64,000 nt of DNA from Olavius algarvensis associated proteobacterium Delta 3 (lineage in GTDB: Bacteria; Desulfobacterota; Desulfobacteria; Desulfobacterales; CAFBRK01). The notes under the pieces are model-generated. The model saw only the letters and a list, made by a program, of their open reading frames with translations, was not told the DNA's origin and searched no databases. The DNA is taken from positions 26,333-90,332 of the forward strand of contig CAFBRK010000097.1 in assembly GCA_903231505.1 (NCBI GenBank), in the 5' to 3' direction. This document shows positions 7,626 to 16,662 of the stretch, piece by piece. Made by a program: the position numbers and the translations under genes. The first letter of the stretch is position 1. Each line of letters starts with the position of its first letter.

Positions 7626-9319
7626 ATGCGGAAATCAGCAATCGAATCCCATCAAAAGCGTGACGAAAACAACACCTCCACCTCCCCGGACGGTGAAACC
7701 TTCCCACTGCCCGCAGCATCCGATTATGACATGGAAAACAGGCGTCTTCAAAAGCTCGCCAAGGAGCAGCGGCTCATGGGCAGGGAAGTCGTCGTTGTCA
7801 TGGGGGTCGGATTTGTCGGTGCGGTGATGGCCGGCGTGGTGGCGGACTCCACTGACAGGGAAACCGGCGAGCCCAACTATTTTGTGATCGGCATGCAGCG
7901 ACCTTCCCCGCGGTCCTATTGGAAAATACCCTATTTAAACCGGGGTGTTGCGCCGGTGGAGGCAGAAGATCCGGAAGTCGCCCCGCTGATCGAACGCAAC
8001 GTGAAGGAAAAACAAACACTGACAGCGTCGTTTTCCTTTGAAGCGCTCGCTCTTGCCGATGTGGTTGTGGTGGACGTACAGTGTGACTATTATACAAGAA
8101 TGCCTTGGGCGATGTGCGAGACGGTCACGCGGATATCAAAGCCCTGGAAGACAGCCTGAAGGTCATCGGGGAAAAAGTGAGGCCCGATTGCCTGGTGCTT
8201 ATCGAGACTACCGTGCCACCGGGTACTACTGAATACGTTGCCTATCCGATCATGAAAAGGGCCTTCGAGGGCCGCGGTCTGAACGATGCGGAGCCGTGCC
8301 TCGCACACAGCTTCGAGCGGGTCATGCCCGGCAGAGACTATGTGGCATCTATTCGTGACTTTTGGCGCGTATGCAGCGGCATCAACAGTGTCGCCCGGGA
8401 AAAGGTTGTAGAGTTTCTCTCCAAAGTCATCAATGTGGAAAAATTCCCTCTGACGATTCTGGATCGGCCGATCGAATCGGAAACCTGCAAGATCGTGGAA
8501 AACTCCTACCGGGCGACGACCCTGGCGTTTATGGACGAGTGGAGCCGGTTTTCAGAACGGAACGGGGTGGATTTGATCAAGGTGATCGAGGCCATCAAGG
8601 TAAGGCCTACCCACTCCAACATGATTTTCCCGGGACCGGGGATCGGCGGATACTGCCTGCCCAAGGATGGTGGGCTCGGCGTGTGGGCCTACCACACCCT
8701 CATGGCTTTTGAAGACGACATCTTCAGGCTGACTCCCATGGCCATCGACATCAACGACACCCGGTCGCTGCATGTGGTCCAACTCGTGCGGGATGCCTTG
8801 CGGAACATGGGAAAAATCGTCGCCGCATCGAAAATAGGGCTGTTGGGGGCATCCTACCGCAAGGACGTCGGCGATACACGGTACAGCGGGTCGGAGATGA
8901 TTGTCCGAAAGCTGACCGAAATGGGTGCCGAGGTGATTGCCCACGACCCCTACGTAAAACATTGGTGGGAATTCGAGAAGCAGGCAACGTACCCGGCTCC
9001 GGGTCATTCCTGGTCCCGCTTTTTCCGCAACCAGGAGAACCTTTCCGAGCTGAGGTTGGAAAATCATATCGCAGATGCTCTGAACGGTGTCGATGCAGTT
9101 GTTCTGGCTGTGCCGCACAAAGATTACAAGGCCCTGGAGCCTCAGAAAGTGTTCGACATGGTCGGTGGAAAAGCGGCGGTGATCGACTGCTTCGGCATCC
9201 TAACAGACGACCAGATCCAGAAATATTTCGAACTCGGCTGTGAGGTAAAAGGTCTGGGCAGGGGACATATCCAGCGCATCAAAGAAAGAGTCCGGAGCGC
9301 CAGGCTAGGGGATTCGTAA
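7626..9319 (+). pseudogene. Nucleotide-sugar (UDP-HexNAc) 6-dehydrogenase, WbpA-like, frameshifted
   Basis: Would oxidise C6 of a UDP-N-acetylhexosamine to the uronic acid with NAD. The N-terminal Rossmann motif is VVVMGVGFVGAVMAG. After the break come LIETTVPPGTTEYVAYP, the catalytic-Cys motif FPGPGIGGYCLPKDGG, KIGLLGASYRKDVGDTRYSG and the C-terminal UDP-binding fold. The first frame runs to 8159, but family sequence stops near CDYYT (about 8096). The second frame resumes as NALGDVRDGHADIKALED. The junction reads ACAAGAATG where ACAAAGAATG would keep the frame, so one A is missing. A 40-residue N-terminal extension precedes the usual start. It supplies the first step of the WbpA-B-E-D-I pathway. 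A sequencing error cannot be excluded. Confidence 0.82.
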
Positions 9320-9375
9320 GCGCTTTTATCGTGTCACCGGACCCATTGAATTCTCGACCCCCTCGGTTTCGAAGA

Positions 9376-9471
9376 GACAGATGTCGGATGTCAGATGCCC
9401 GATGTCCGATGTCCGGTGTCAGATGCCCGATGTCGGATGAGAGGTGCCCGATGTTCGGTGTCGGATGTCAG
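9376..9471 (+). repeat. GATGTCGGATGTCAG degenerate array (left arm)
   Basis: About 96 bp of short, roughly 10-bp degenerate units (GATGTCGGAT, GATGCCCGAT, GGTGTCAGAT). This is the reverse-complement sense of the array at 9939-10156, so the two form inverted arms around the four-helix-bundle gene. Confidence 0.75.
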
Positions 9472-9527
9472 AACAACTTTAAGAGCCGATATCTGATTTT
9501 TGACATAGCAAAGCAACAGGTAGCCCG

Positions 9528-9929
9528 ATGAAGAACCAGACGGAACAGATCAAGTCGGCAAAAGATCTACGGGTTTACAGAAGAGCGTACGCTTTGGCGA
9601 TGGAAATCTTTAACTTGAGCAAGGACTGGCCTTCTGAAGAAAAATACTCACTTACGGATCAAATTCGGCGATCGTCCAGATCCGTGTGTGCAAATCTCAG
9701 GGAAAGCTGGGCCAAGCGACGATATGAGGCTCATTTCATAAGCAAGTTGACTGATGCAGACGGCGAGAATAGTGAAACAGACACCTGGTTGGATTTCACG
9801 TTGGATTGTACGTATCTTGATACTTCCGATCACAGGCGGTTAACCGAAGAAAATAGGGCCGTTGGATCTATGCTCGGCGCAATGTTGACTAATCCTAACT
9901 CATTCTTAACCCGCAAAGCATCGGTTTGA
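9528..9929 (+). CDS. Four-helix-bundle protein (23S rRNA intervening-sequence protein family)
   Basis: 133 residues of the S23/TIGR02436 family. Hallmarks are LRVYRRAYALAMEIFNLSKDWP, the core motif EKYSLTDQIRRSSRSVCANL, and the third helix RRYEAHFISKLTDADGENSET. Founding members are encoded inside intervening sequences of 23S rRNA in Leptospira and Coxiella; most others, like this one, are not in rRNA and their function is unknown. The gene is bracketed by inverted arrays of the GATGTCGG-type repeat (9376-9471 and 9939-10156), so it looks like an IVS-like cargo gene inserted between the wbpA-like pseudogene and wecB. The ATG at 9528 is preceded by a weak CAGGT. Confidence 0.85.
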   Translation: MKNQTEQIKSAKDLRVYRRAYALAMEIFNLSKDWPSEEKYSLTDQIRRSSRSVCANLRESWAKRRYEAHFISKLTDADGENSETDTWLDFTLDCTYLDTSDHRRLTEENRAVGSMLGAMLTNPNSFLTRKASV

Positions 9930-9938
9930 TGCAGTGGG

Positions 9939-10156
9939 ACTTCCGACATCCTTTTTTCGGAAATCCGACCTCGGACATCTGACATCTGTTATTTCGGACC
10001 TCCGACATCCGACCTCCGACATCGGACCTCCGACATCTGTTGTTTCGGACCTCCGACCTCGGACATCTGACATCTGTTATTTTGGACCTCCGACATCTGA
10101 CCTCGGATATCCGACATCTGTTGTTTCGGACTTCCGACATCTGTCATCTGTCTTCT
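9939..10156 (-). repeat. CATCTGACATCCGAC degenerate array (right arm)
   Basis: About 218 bp of degenerate units such as GGACCTCCGACATC and CATCTGTTRTTTCGGACC, the complement of the array at 9376-9471. A short further piece (GACTTCGGACATCTGACCTC) lies at 11296-11315, just after wecB. Confidence 0.75.
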
Positions 10157-10184
10157 GCCCTCAGCCATATAGGTCCCTATCATC

Positions 10185-11276
10185 ATGAAAAAAATCCACC
10201 TAATCGCTGCTGCCCGACCGAACTTCATGAAAATCGCCCCCCTGTACCACGCACTTCGTAAAGAGAAATGGGCGGACACTCTCATTGTACACACCGGCCA
10301 GCATTACGACCTGAACATGTCGGATGCTTTTTTCACGGATCTTCAGCTGCCGGATCCCCACATTCACCTGGGTGTCGGCAGCGGCGGTCACGGCGAGCAA
10401 ACCGGTAAGGTCATGATTGCCTATGAAAACGCGCTTCTCATAAACCGTCCGGATCTGGTTGTGGTCGTTGGAGATGTCAATTCAACCATGGCCTGCACGT
10501 TGGCGGCGGTAAAGCTCGGTGTCAAAACCGCTCATCTGGAGGCCGGCCTGCGCTCCTACGACAGAACGATGCCGGAAGAAATTAACAGGATCGTTACAGA
10601 TGCCATAGCCGATCTTCTGTGGACGCCTTCTCCGGATGGAAACGACAACCTGATAAGGGAAGGGGTGACGCCGGAAAAAATTATCCATGTGGGCAATATC
10701 ATGATCGATTCGTTGGAAATGCTTCGGGATAAAATAGAGGTTGAAGCGGTTCATGAGGAATTGGGATTAGCATCCGGAGACTTTGGCCTGGTCACGCTCC
10801 ACCGGCCGGCCAATGTGGATCATCCGGAAAAGCTCGAAAACATCTGCAGACATTTGAGAAAGATTTCTAAACGTCTGCCACTGTTTTTTCCAATACACCC
10901 ACGAACGAGGAAAAATCTGGATCGATTCAGTCTGATGCCGCTCCTGGAAGACAGTGAAGGTATCCAACTGTCCGCTCCGCAGCCCTACATCCGTTTTATG
11001 AATCTTGTCTTCAACAGCCGATTGTTAATTACCGATTCCGGAGGCATCCAGGAAGAAACCACCTATCTCGGCATCCCGTGCGTAACCCTTCGACCAAACA
11101 CGGAGCGCCCCATCACGATCACATCGGGCACAAATCAACTTTGTGAAATAGATCATTTATCCCAAGTGGTGGAAAGGATGCTAAGCAACCCAAGTCCTAT
11201 TGGAGCAACAATCGACCTTTGGGATGGTCATACCGCCAATCGAGTTGTTGAATCGATAAAAACCTTTATCCTTTGA
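10185..11276 (+). CDS. wecB: UDP-N-acetylglucosamine 2-epimerase (non-hydrolysing)
   Basis: 363 residues, intact. Converts UDP-GlcNAc to UDP-ManNAc for surface polysaccharide synthesis. The family signature is complete: IAAARPNFMKIAPLYHAL, HTGQHYDLNMSD, VVGDVNSTMACTLAA, HLEAGLRSYDRTMPEEINR, the catalytic His region LHRPANVDHPE, and DSGGIQEETTYLGIPCVTLR near the UDP-binding end. It is clearly diverged from the epimerase pseudogene at 344-1490, fitting separate roles. The ATG at 10185 follows the repeat array closely. After its stop, a repeat fragment and a second, orphan copy of an epimerase C-terminus (11337-11399) follow, showing past recombination here. Confidence 0.92.
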   Translation: MKKIHLIAAARPNFMKIAPLYHALRKEKWADTLIVHTGQHYDLNMSDAFFTDLQLPDPHIHLGVGSGGHGEQTGKVMIAYENALLINRPDLVVVVGDVNSTMACTLAAVKLGVKTAHLEAGLRSYDRTMPEEINRIVTDAIADLLWTPSPDGNDNLIREGVTPEKIIHVGNIMIDSLEMLRDKIEVEAVHEELGLASGDFGLVTLHRPANVDHPEKLENICRHLRKISKRLPLFFPIHPRTRKNLDRFSLMPLLEDSEGIQLSAPQPYIRFMNLVFNSRLLITDSGGIQEETTYLGIPCVTLRPNTERPITITSGTNQLCEIDHLSQVVERMLSNPSPIGATIDLWDGHTANRVVESIKTFIL

Positions 11277-11336
11277 AATCTGTTACTGAAATCTGACTTC
11301 GGACATCTGACCTCTGGCTCGATCATTTTCGGGAGC

Positions 11337-11399
11337 TGGGAGGGAAAAACCGCGCAGCGAATCGTCGAATCCATAAAAGATTTTATTATTAAGGCCTAG
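11337..11399 (+). pseudogene. Orphan 3' end of a second wecB-like gene
   Basis: Translates as WEGKTAQRIVESIKDFIIKA then TAG, plainly homologous to the last residues of the intact wecB (LWDGHTANRVVESIKTFIL). Only about 20 codons remain, directly after a CGGACATCTGACCTC repeat fragment. It marks the left edge of the AT-rich locus and looks like a deletion or duplication scar between two epimerase genes. Confidence 0.8.
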
Positions 11400-11564
11400 T
11401 GCTCAGTACTCAACCCTGATCATTGGGTATTTTGTTAAATCAACAACCTTGTATTCTACCAGATGTGACATGGTCTGATTCATTTTTTGTGAAACTTCCC
11501 ATGGCAAAGAATAATGAATTAATAGAGGTAGATATATAGTAAGAATGCTCTTTGATGGGATTGC

Positions 11565-12242
11565 ATGAACCTAATTCGAAGAATCATTACTGCAAACACT
11601 CCAAGAAAAACTCGACTACATGACGAAAAAGGAAACTTTTTAGGCTGGAGGAATCTTTTTCTGCATTCTTTGCCAGTCACTTTTTCTGGATTATTACGTA
11701 TCTCAATCGGATATCGAGTAGAGTTGCCTTGGACACCGTTTTCGGCGATAAACTGTCTGAGATTTAATCTTAAAGAGAACGCTCGAATTCTTGAATTTGG
11801 TTCAGGAATGTCAACCATCTATTTTTGCAAGCATTGCAAAGAAGTATTCTCGGTTGAGGATTATCGACCTTGGTACCTAAAAATATCAAAAATAATAGAA
11901 AGGAAAGGCATCAACAACATTGTATATAAGTTTGCTGAAAATAAGAAAGAGTATTTCAGTTTTATGGCCGATGATAATAGAGGTTTTGATTTGATAACAA
12001 TAGATGGAAGCCACAGGAGTCAGTGTGCCTGCTATTCGACTAAATTGATTAAACCTGGGGGTGTCCTCTATTTGGACGACTCAGATAGAGAATCAATACA
12101 TGGTAACAAAGATAATAAGATCGCAGAAACCTTGCTACGTAATTTTGCTAAAAAGAGTGATGCAGAGGTGCATGAATTTACAGATTTTTCTCCGACACAA
12201 TTCTATGTCAAACAAGGTATATGTGTAAAGCTAACGAGTTGA
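11565..12242 (+). CDS. Class I SAM-dependent methyltransferase (probable)
   Basis: 225 residues. The SAM-binding glycine loop is ARILEFGSGMST (about residues 74-85), followed by FSVEDYRPWY with an acidic residue for the SAM ribose, FDLITIDGSHRSQC, and GGVLYLDDSDRE. This class methylates small molecules or sugars; the target is unknown, but its place at the start of a surface-polysaccharide locus suggests glycan modification. It is the first gene of the AT-rich segment. The start at ATG 11565 has no strong ribosome site. A short inverted repeat (TTAAGATA/TATCTTAA) lies after the stop at about 12264-12291. Confidence 0.7.
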   Translation: MNLIRRIITANTPRKTRLHDEKGNFLGWRNLFLHSLPVTFSGLLRISIGYRVELPWTPFSAINCLRFNLKENARILEFGSGMSTIYFCKHCKEVFSVEDYRPWYLKISKIIERKGINNIVYKFAENKKEYFSFMADDNRGFDLITIDGSHRSQCACYSTKLIKPGGVLYLDDSDRESIHGNKDNKIAETLLRNFAKKSDAEVHEFTDFSPTQFYVKQGICVKLTS

Positions 12243-12403
12243 AATTTAGCTTAGATTTTAATTAAGATAGAGTTTTTTTATCTTAAAAATTAATATTAAA
12301 CACCAAACCGAAGCATTAAATAGATAAAATTTGGAGTGCTGATAAACTCTGATATCTTATTGAGCTTAAATAAATAAATGGCGAAATTATCGGAGGTGAA
12401 CTC

Positions 12404-13672
12404 TTGACAGAAAAAGAAATAATAAGTGGTCGGCAATCAAACTTAATTAAAAAAGATGAAATCAATTTCTTGGATTTGCTTGTTGTATTTTTAAACAGGA
12501 AACGTCTCATCATTATGTTTACGATGGGAGCTGCTTTACTATCTTTAATTATTAGTTTGTTGCTTCCAAACATGTTCATAGCGACAGCTAGAGTTTTGCC
12601 ACCACGCCCGCCCAAAACCGGTCTCTTCTCGGCAATCACCCAGGCGACTGGGGCTATCGGTGGATTGCTGAGAAATATGGAAGATTCAACTACCTCCGAA
12701 TTATATGTAGGAATTCTCAAAAGCCGCTCTGTTGCCGATGCTCTAATTGAAAAATTCGGTCTCAAAGAGCTGTACAACATGAAATACATGACTCATGTGT
12801 ACAAGAACTTAGAGAAAAACAGCGATTTTAAAATTTCACGGGACGACGGTATAATTAGTATATCAGTGATGGACAGGGATCCCAGACGGGCTGCTGAAAT
12901 GGCTAACTATTATGTAGAAATGCTTGATAAGAAAAACCAGAAAGTAAATACGAGCGAAGGGCAGAGAAAAAGAGAATTTCTTGATAAGCGATTGGAAAAG
13001 GTAAAAAAAGATCTAATTGATGCGGAGAACGCTCTAAGAGAATTTCAGGAAAAGTATAAGCTTTTTTCAATCGAAGAACAAGCAAAAGTTGCAATTGAAG
13101 GTGCTGCTAGAATAAAGAGTGAAATAATAATAACGCAGACTGAACTTGAGGTTTTGAAACAGTTCGGAACAGTGCGTCAAAATGAAGCCATTATGCTAAA
13201 AGCAAAAATAGATGAACTGCAAGATCAATTAGAGGGTATTGAAGTTGGCTCAGCAAAAAATAATATAGACACTCAAAAGGAAAATGAAAAAAATTCTAAT
13301 TTCTATATCCCGTTTAAAGAGATTCCTGAACTTGGCCTTCAATTGACAAGACTAATGCGTGAAGCAAAGATTCAAGAAAAAGTTTTTGAAATTATAACCA
13401 CTGAATATGAAATGGCTAAAATTGAAGAAGCTAAAGATGTTAACACCATTCAAATGTTAGATAATGCAGTTCCTCCTGATAAAAAAAGTGCTCCAAGAAG
13501 ACTAACTATTGTATTTCTATCTACAGTTTCTGCATTATTAATCTCTGTTTCTTATGTTTTTTTTATAGAATTTTTGAATAAAATAAGGAAAAGTGATCCG
13601 GCAAAATTTCAGATAATTCTTAATTCAGTAAATTTCAGTCGAAAAAAAATCAAAATATTAAATAGAAATTGA
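12404..13672 (+). CDS. Wzz-type polysaccharide co-polymerase (chain-length determinant)
   Basis: 422 residues. It starts at TTG 12404, with CGGAGGTG six bases upstream deciding the start. Topology is that of class-1/2 co-polymerases: cytoplasmic N-terminus, TM1 (LIIMFTMGAALLSLIISLLLP), a long periplasmic coiled-coil region (KREFLDKRLEKVKKDLIDAE...), the Pro-rich motif before TM2 (VPPDKKSAPRRLTIVFLS), and TM2. There is no C-terminal tyrosine-kinase domain. It sets glycan length together with Wzy in the inner membrane. Wzx and Wzy follow immediately on the same strand. Confidence 0.88.
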   Translation: MTEKEIISGRQSNLIKKDEINFLDLLVVFLNRKRLIIMFTMGAALLSLIISLLLPNMFIATARVLPPRPPKTGLFSAITQATGAIGGLLRNMEDSTTSELYVGILKSRSVADALIEKFGLKELYNMKYMTHVYKNLEKNSDFKISRDDGIISISVMDRDPRRAAEMANYYVEMLDKKNQKVNTSEGQRKREFLDKRLEKVKKDLIDAENALREFQEKYKLFSIEEQAKVAIEGAARIKSEIIITQTELEVLKQFGTVRQNEAIMLKAKIDELQDQLEGIEVGSAKNNIDTQKENEKNSNFYIPFKEIPELGLQLTRLMREAKIQEKVFEIITTEYEMAKIEEAKDVNTIQMLDNAVPPDKKSAPRRLTIVFLSTVSALLISVSYVFFIEFLNKIRKSDPAKFQIILNSVNFSRKKIKILNRN

Positions 13673-13790
13673 TTATATGGTAATTTATTTATACTTTTAG
13701 AAAAGAAAAAAATATAAAAACACTAAACATCTCCAACTCGATTATTAAAGTAGTATACGCAAATTACTCATAAAAATTGATTTAATTTCG

Positions 13791-15089
13791 ATGGCAGAAC
13801 AGGTACTAAAGATAAGAGCGAGATGGCTTCATAGCGGGATCAAGATCATCGCTGGTTCAAAACTGAGAAGGGCATCGGTCGGGTCTATCTTAGCAGGAGT
13901 TTTGGGCCAGGCACTATTGATAGTAACTGGGATATTGACTGCTCGTATTTTAGGTGTCGAAGATCGTGGTAATCTTGCAATTTTGACAGCTTTTGTTTTA
14001 AGTATCGCGGTAGTTGGCAGTGGAGGGATTCCTCAAGCCACGATATATTTTATTTCTCAAACAAAAAGAATAAAAGAAATATTTCAAAGAATTAAGCCTC
14101 TAATTGCAATACAATCAATCGGTCTGGTGATCATTCACGCTGTCGTTGTTTACATTTATGTTTCTGATAAAGGATATACCTTTCAAACTGCTGCTTATTA
14201 TACTCTTTTTGCTATCCCCGGATTTATAATTCAGTGGTACGGAATGTCTTTATTGCAGAGTCAAGAAAGATATCGTATTTTTAATATATTAAGGGTGCTG
14301 CCATTGTTGGCTTACACAATTATACTAATATTATTATTTAACAGCGATCGAGGAAAAATAACAAACATAGCATTGATCTGGAGCCTCTCGAATCTTTTTA
14401 TCGGAAGCATTATTTTTATTATATCAAATTTTGGTATAAAAGAGCGAGTGTTGATTAATAAAAAGGAACCGCTGCCATCGCGAAAAGAGATTGCTATTTT
14501 CGGGATAAAAGGACTTTTTGGCTGGGCTTCTCCCTTGGATAGTTTTCGAGTAGACATTTTAATTGGCGCTGTCATATTATCGCCACATGCGATAGGTCTT
14601 TATGTGGTAGGACAGGCTTTTACAAATTTACCGAAAATCATTTCCAACAGTATGGGAATGATCGCGTACCCGACGATTTCTAATAAAAAGGAATACCAAG
14701 ATATTCGAAGGAATTTTTTAGGTTTTGTTCTATTTACATCAGCGTTGAGTACGATAATTTTTTTATTTCTTTATACTCTCATACCTTTTTTAGTAAAACT
14801 ATTATTTGGAAATGCTTTCATTGGTGCAATTCCAATAGCAAGAATACTAATTTTCGGAGCCCTATTGGTTTCGATACGAACAATCATAGTTGAATGTCTT
14901 CGTGGAATGGGAAGGCCTGAATACTCAAGTTACTCTGAAATTGTCATATACCCTTGGCTTGCATTATCTATACCTATATTAATTCTTCCTTTTGGAGTAA
15001 ATGGTATGGCCGTTTCAGTCGTTATAGGACAATTATTTTCTTTAACTGTTGCTTTAATACTATCGTATAAAACCTTTTACTATTTATAA
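13791..15089 (+). CDS. Wzx-type polysaccharide flippase
   Basis: 432 residues, almost entirely hydrophobic with about 12 predicted transmembrane segments. The N-terminal segment GQALLIVTGILTARILGVEDRGNLAILTAF is typical of oligosaccharide flippases of the MOP superfamily. It would move lipid-linked repeat units across the inner membrane. The C-terminal part (GMGRPEYSSYSEIVIYPWLALSIP...) keeps the family pattern. It lies between the Wzz- and Wzy-like genes. A MATE transporter of another substrate is possible, but the context makes that unlikely. Confidence 0.87.
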   Translation: MAEQVLKIRARWLHSGIKIIAGSKLRRASVGSILAGVLGQALLIVTGILTARILGVEDRGNLAILTAFVLSIAVVGSGGIPQATIYFISQTKRIKEIFQRIKPLIAIQSIGLVIIHAVVVYIYVSDKGYTFQTAAYYTLFAIPGFIIQWYGMSLLQSQERYRIFNILRVLPLLAYTIILILLFNSDRGKITNIALIWSLSNLFIGSIIFIISNFGIKERVLINKKEPLPSRKEIAIFGIKGLFGWASPLDSFRVDILIGAVILSPHAIGLYVVGQAFTNLPKIISNSMGMIAYPTISNKKEYQDIRRNFLGFVLFTSALSTIIFLFLYTLIPFLVKLLFGNAFIGAIPIARILIFGALLVSIRTIIVECLRGMGRPEYSSYSEIVIYPWLALSIPILILPFGVNGMAVSVVIGQLFSLTVALILSYKTFYYL

Positions 15090-15127
15090 TAAATACTTTA
15101 ATAAATAAATTTAAAAAGTAAAAAGTA

Positions 15128-16354
15128 ATGGTTTCAGAAAATAAAATATCACATTTGATAGCGCCAAGCCACAGTTGTTTATATATTGTTTTTTCAATAC
15201 TAATTGCACAAATGGCCTATATTTTTGTAATTACAGGAGGGAGTTTTAAAGCACTTGTTATAGCGCAAGGTATATTTATCATTGGAACAAATTTAATCTT
15301 TATTTTTAAAATTCATGAGCTAAATTTTTCTATCTATAATTTATCTGTTTGGTTTATTTTAGGCATTATAATTTTTTTAAACATTATTATTAATATAGGT
15401 AATTACAGCGAAATAAATGATGAATACAGATTTGCTGCAGCTCACATGGGAGCGATTCTCGGTGCAGCATTTGTTGTTCAATGGGCGGCTGAAAATCTTG
15501 AGATAAAAGTTCTTTTAGAGGTTTTAGCATGGACGGTAGCCCCTTTAATTTTTTATGCATTCATTTTGGGAGCATATATCCTAATTGAAAAAGATCGATT
15601 TTTCCCCCTCGGTATTCATCCGAACTGGTGGGGAGAATTAGCGTTTGGATTTGTCGTTTGTTCTTTAGCTTTGAGAAAGAAAAGTATAAAAATAATCTTT
15701 ATAACATTTGGCATATTTTTGATGTATTTGGTGCAATCAAGAGGAGCACTTTTAGCAGCCATAATGACAATAGTCGTACAATATTTTTTTAATCTTCGTC
15801 CTTTTGATAAAAGTTCAATAACAAGAATGATTTTTACATGCTTAATTATTTTTCTAATAACAGTAATATGTTTTTTTGTTGGTTGGTTAATGCCAATTAT
15901 AGTTTTTTTAGAAGAAAATATTTTATTTCTTAAAGATCCATTGCGTGGCCTTGGAACAGGATTAACAAATCGGTTAGAAGGATGGATTCATGCAAAAGAA
16001 ATATTTTATGAAAATCCAATTTTTGGCCAAGGTATCGATACTCTTGGTGATGTACATAATGGTTTCCTCCGTATGGCAGCCGAAGGTGGAATCATATTTA
16101 TAGGTGTAATTGTAATATTGATTGTTTCATCGATGATTGACGCATGGAAAAAAAGAAATGATATAATCTTCTCAATATTGTTTGGAATCATAGCATATTT
16201 TTTTACATATCCGCGGATGCTAAATTTGAATATTGTAGGTATTATTTTTTTAATAACTCTGTTTAAATGGAAACAAAGTATGGCCTTTGAAAAAAGTAAA
16301 TATGATAAAGCAAAAAAAGAAGATGAAAACAAAATTATAAAGAATCTTCAATAG
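15128..16354 (+). CDS. O-antigen polymerase / ligase family membrane protein (Wzy-like)
   Basis: 408 residues with about 11 hydrophobic segments. The Wzy_C/O-antigen ligase signature is visible: VQSRGALLAAIMTIVV, then a large loop with GLTNRLEGWIHAKEIFYENPIFGQGIDTLGDVHNGFLRMAAEGG, containing the conserved Arg and His of the family. It would polymerise repeat units (Wzy) or ligate the glycan to lipid A-core or protein (WaaL); position next to Wzx and Wzz favours Wzy. The ATG at 15128 follows 38 nt of A/T-rich spacer. Confidence 0.83.
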   Translation: MVSENKISHLIAPSHSCLYIVFSILIAQMAYIFVITGGSFKALVIAQGIFIIGTNLIFIFKIHELNFSIYNLSVWFILGIIIFLNIIINIGNYSEINDEYRFAAAHMGAILGAAFVVQWAAENLEIKVLLEVLAWTVAPLIFYAFILGAYILIEKDRFFPLGIHPNWWGELAFGFVVCSLALRKKSIKIIFITFGIFLMYLVQSRGALLAAIMTIVVQYFFNLRPFDKSSITRMIFTCLIIFLITVICFFVGWLMPIIVFLEENILFLKDPLRGLGTGLTNRLEGWIHAKEIFYENPIFGQGIDTLGDVHNGFLRMAAEGGIIFIGVIVILIVSSMIDAWKKRNDIIFSILFGIIAYFFTYPRMLNLNIVGIIFLITLFKWKQSMAFEKSKYDKAKKEDENKIIKNLQ

Positions 16355-16662
16355 GGTATTTTATGATTTTAATAATATAAGCTAAAGTCCTGCAACTCTA
16401 TTAACGATAGATTTCGAGAAAACAAACGTCTGGATTGTGAGATCCAGTTATCTTATATAACAGAAATTGTTTAATCTCTATAAAGAGAATTTTATATATT
16501 ATTTTTAAAAAAACCAAAAAAAATTGTATTAGTCTACATTCGAAACTCACGTGCTGTGGTAAAAATTAAATACTACAAGAAAGCATATGTAGTTTAATAA
16601 AATCAATATACACACTACGTAAATGAAACATACCGATATATTGCCAAAATAAGGAAATTAGA
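16355..16662. other. AT-rich intergenic, 308 bp
   Basis: No gene supported. A short open stretch translating as KIVLVYIRNSRAVVKIK (around 16520-16580) could be a decayed gene start but is too short to assign. AAGGAAATTAG serves as ribosome site for the next gene. Confidence 0.4.

Noticed and set aside
9895..10294. Several frames in the CATCTGACATCCGAC array
   Set aside because: They are translations of short-period repeats (for example SEVRNNRCR) and not proteins.
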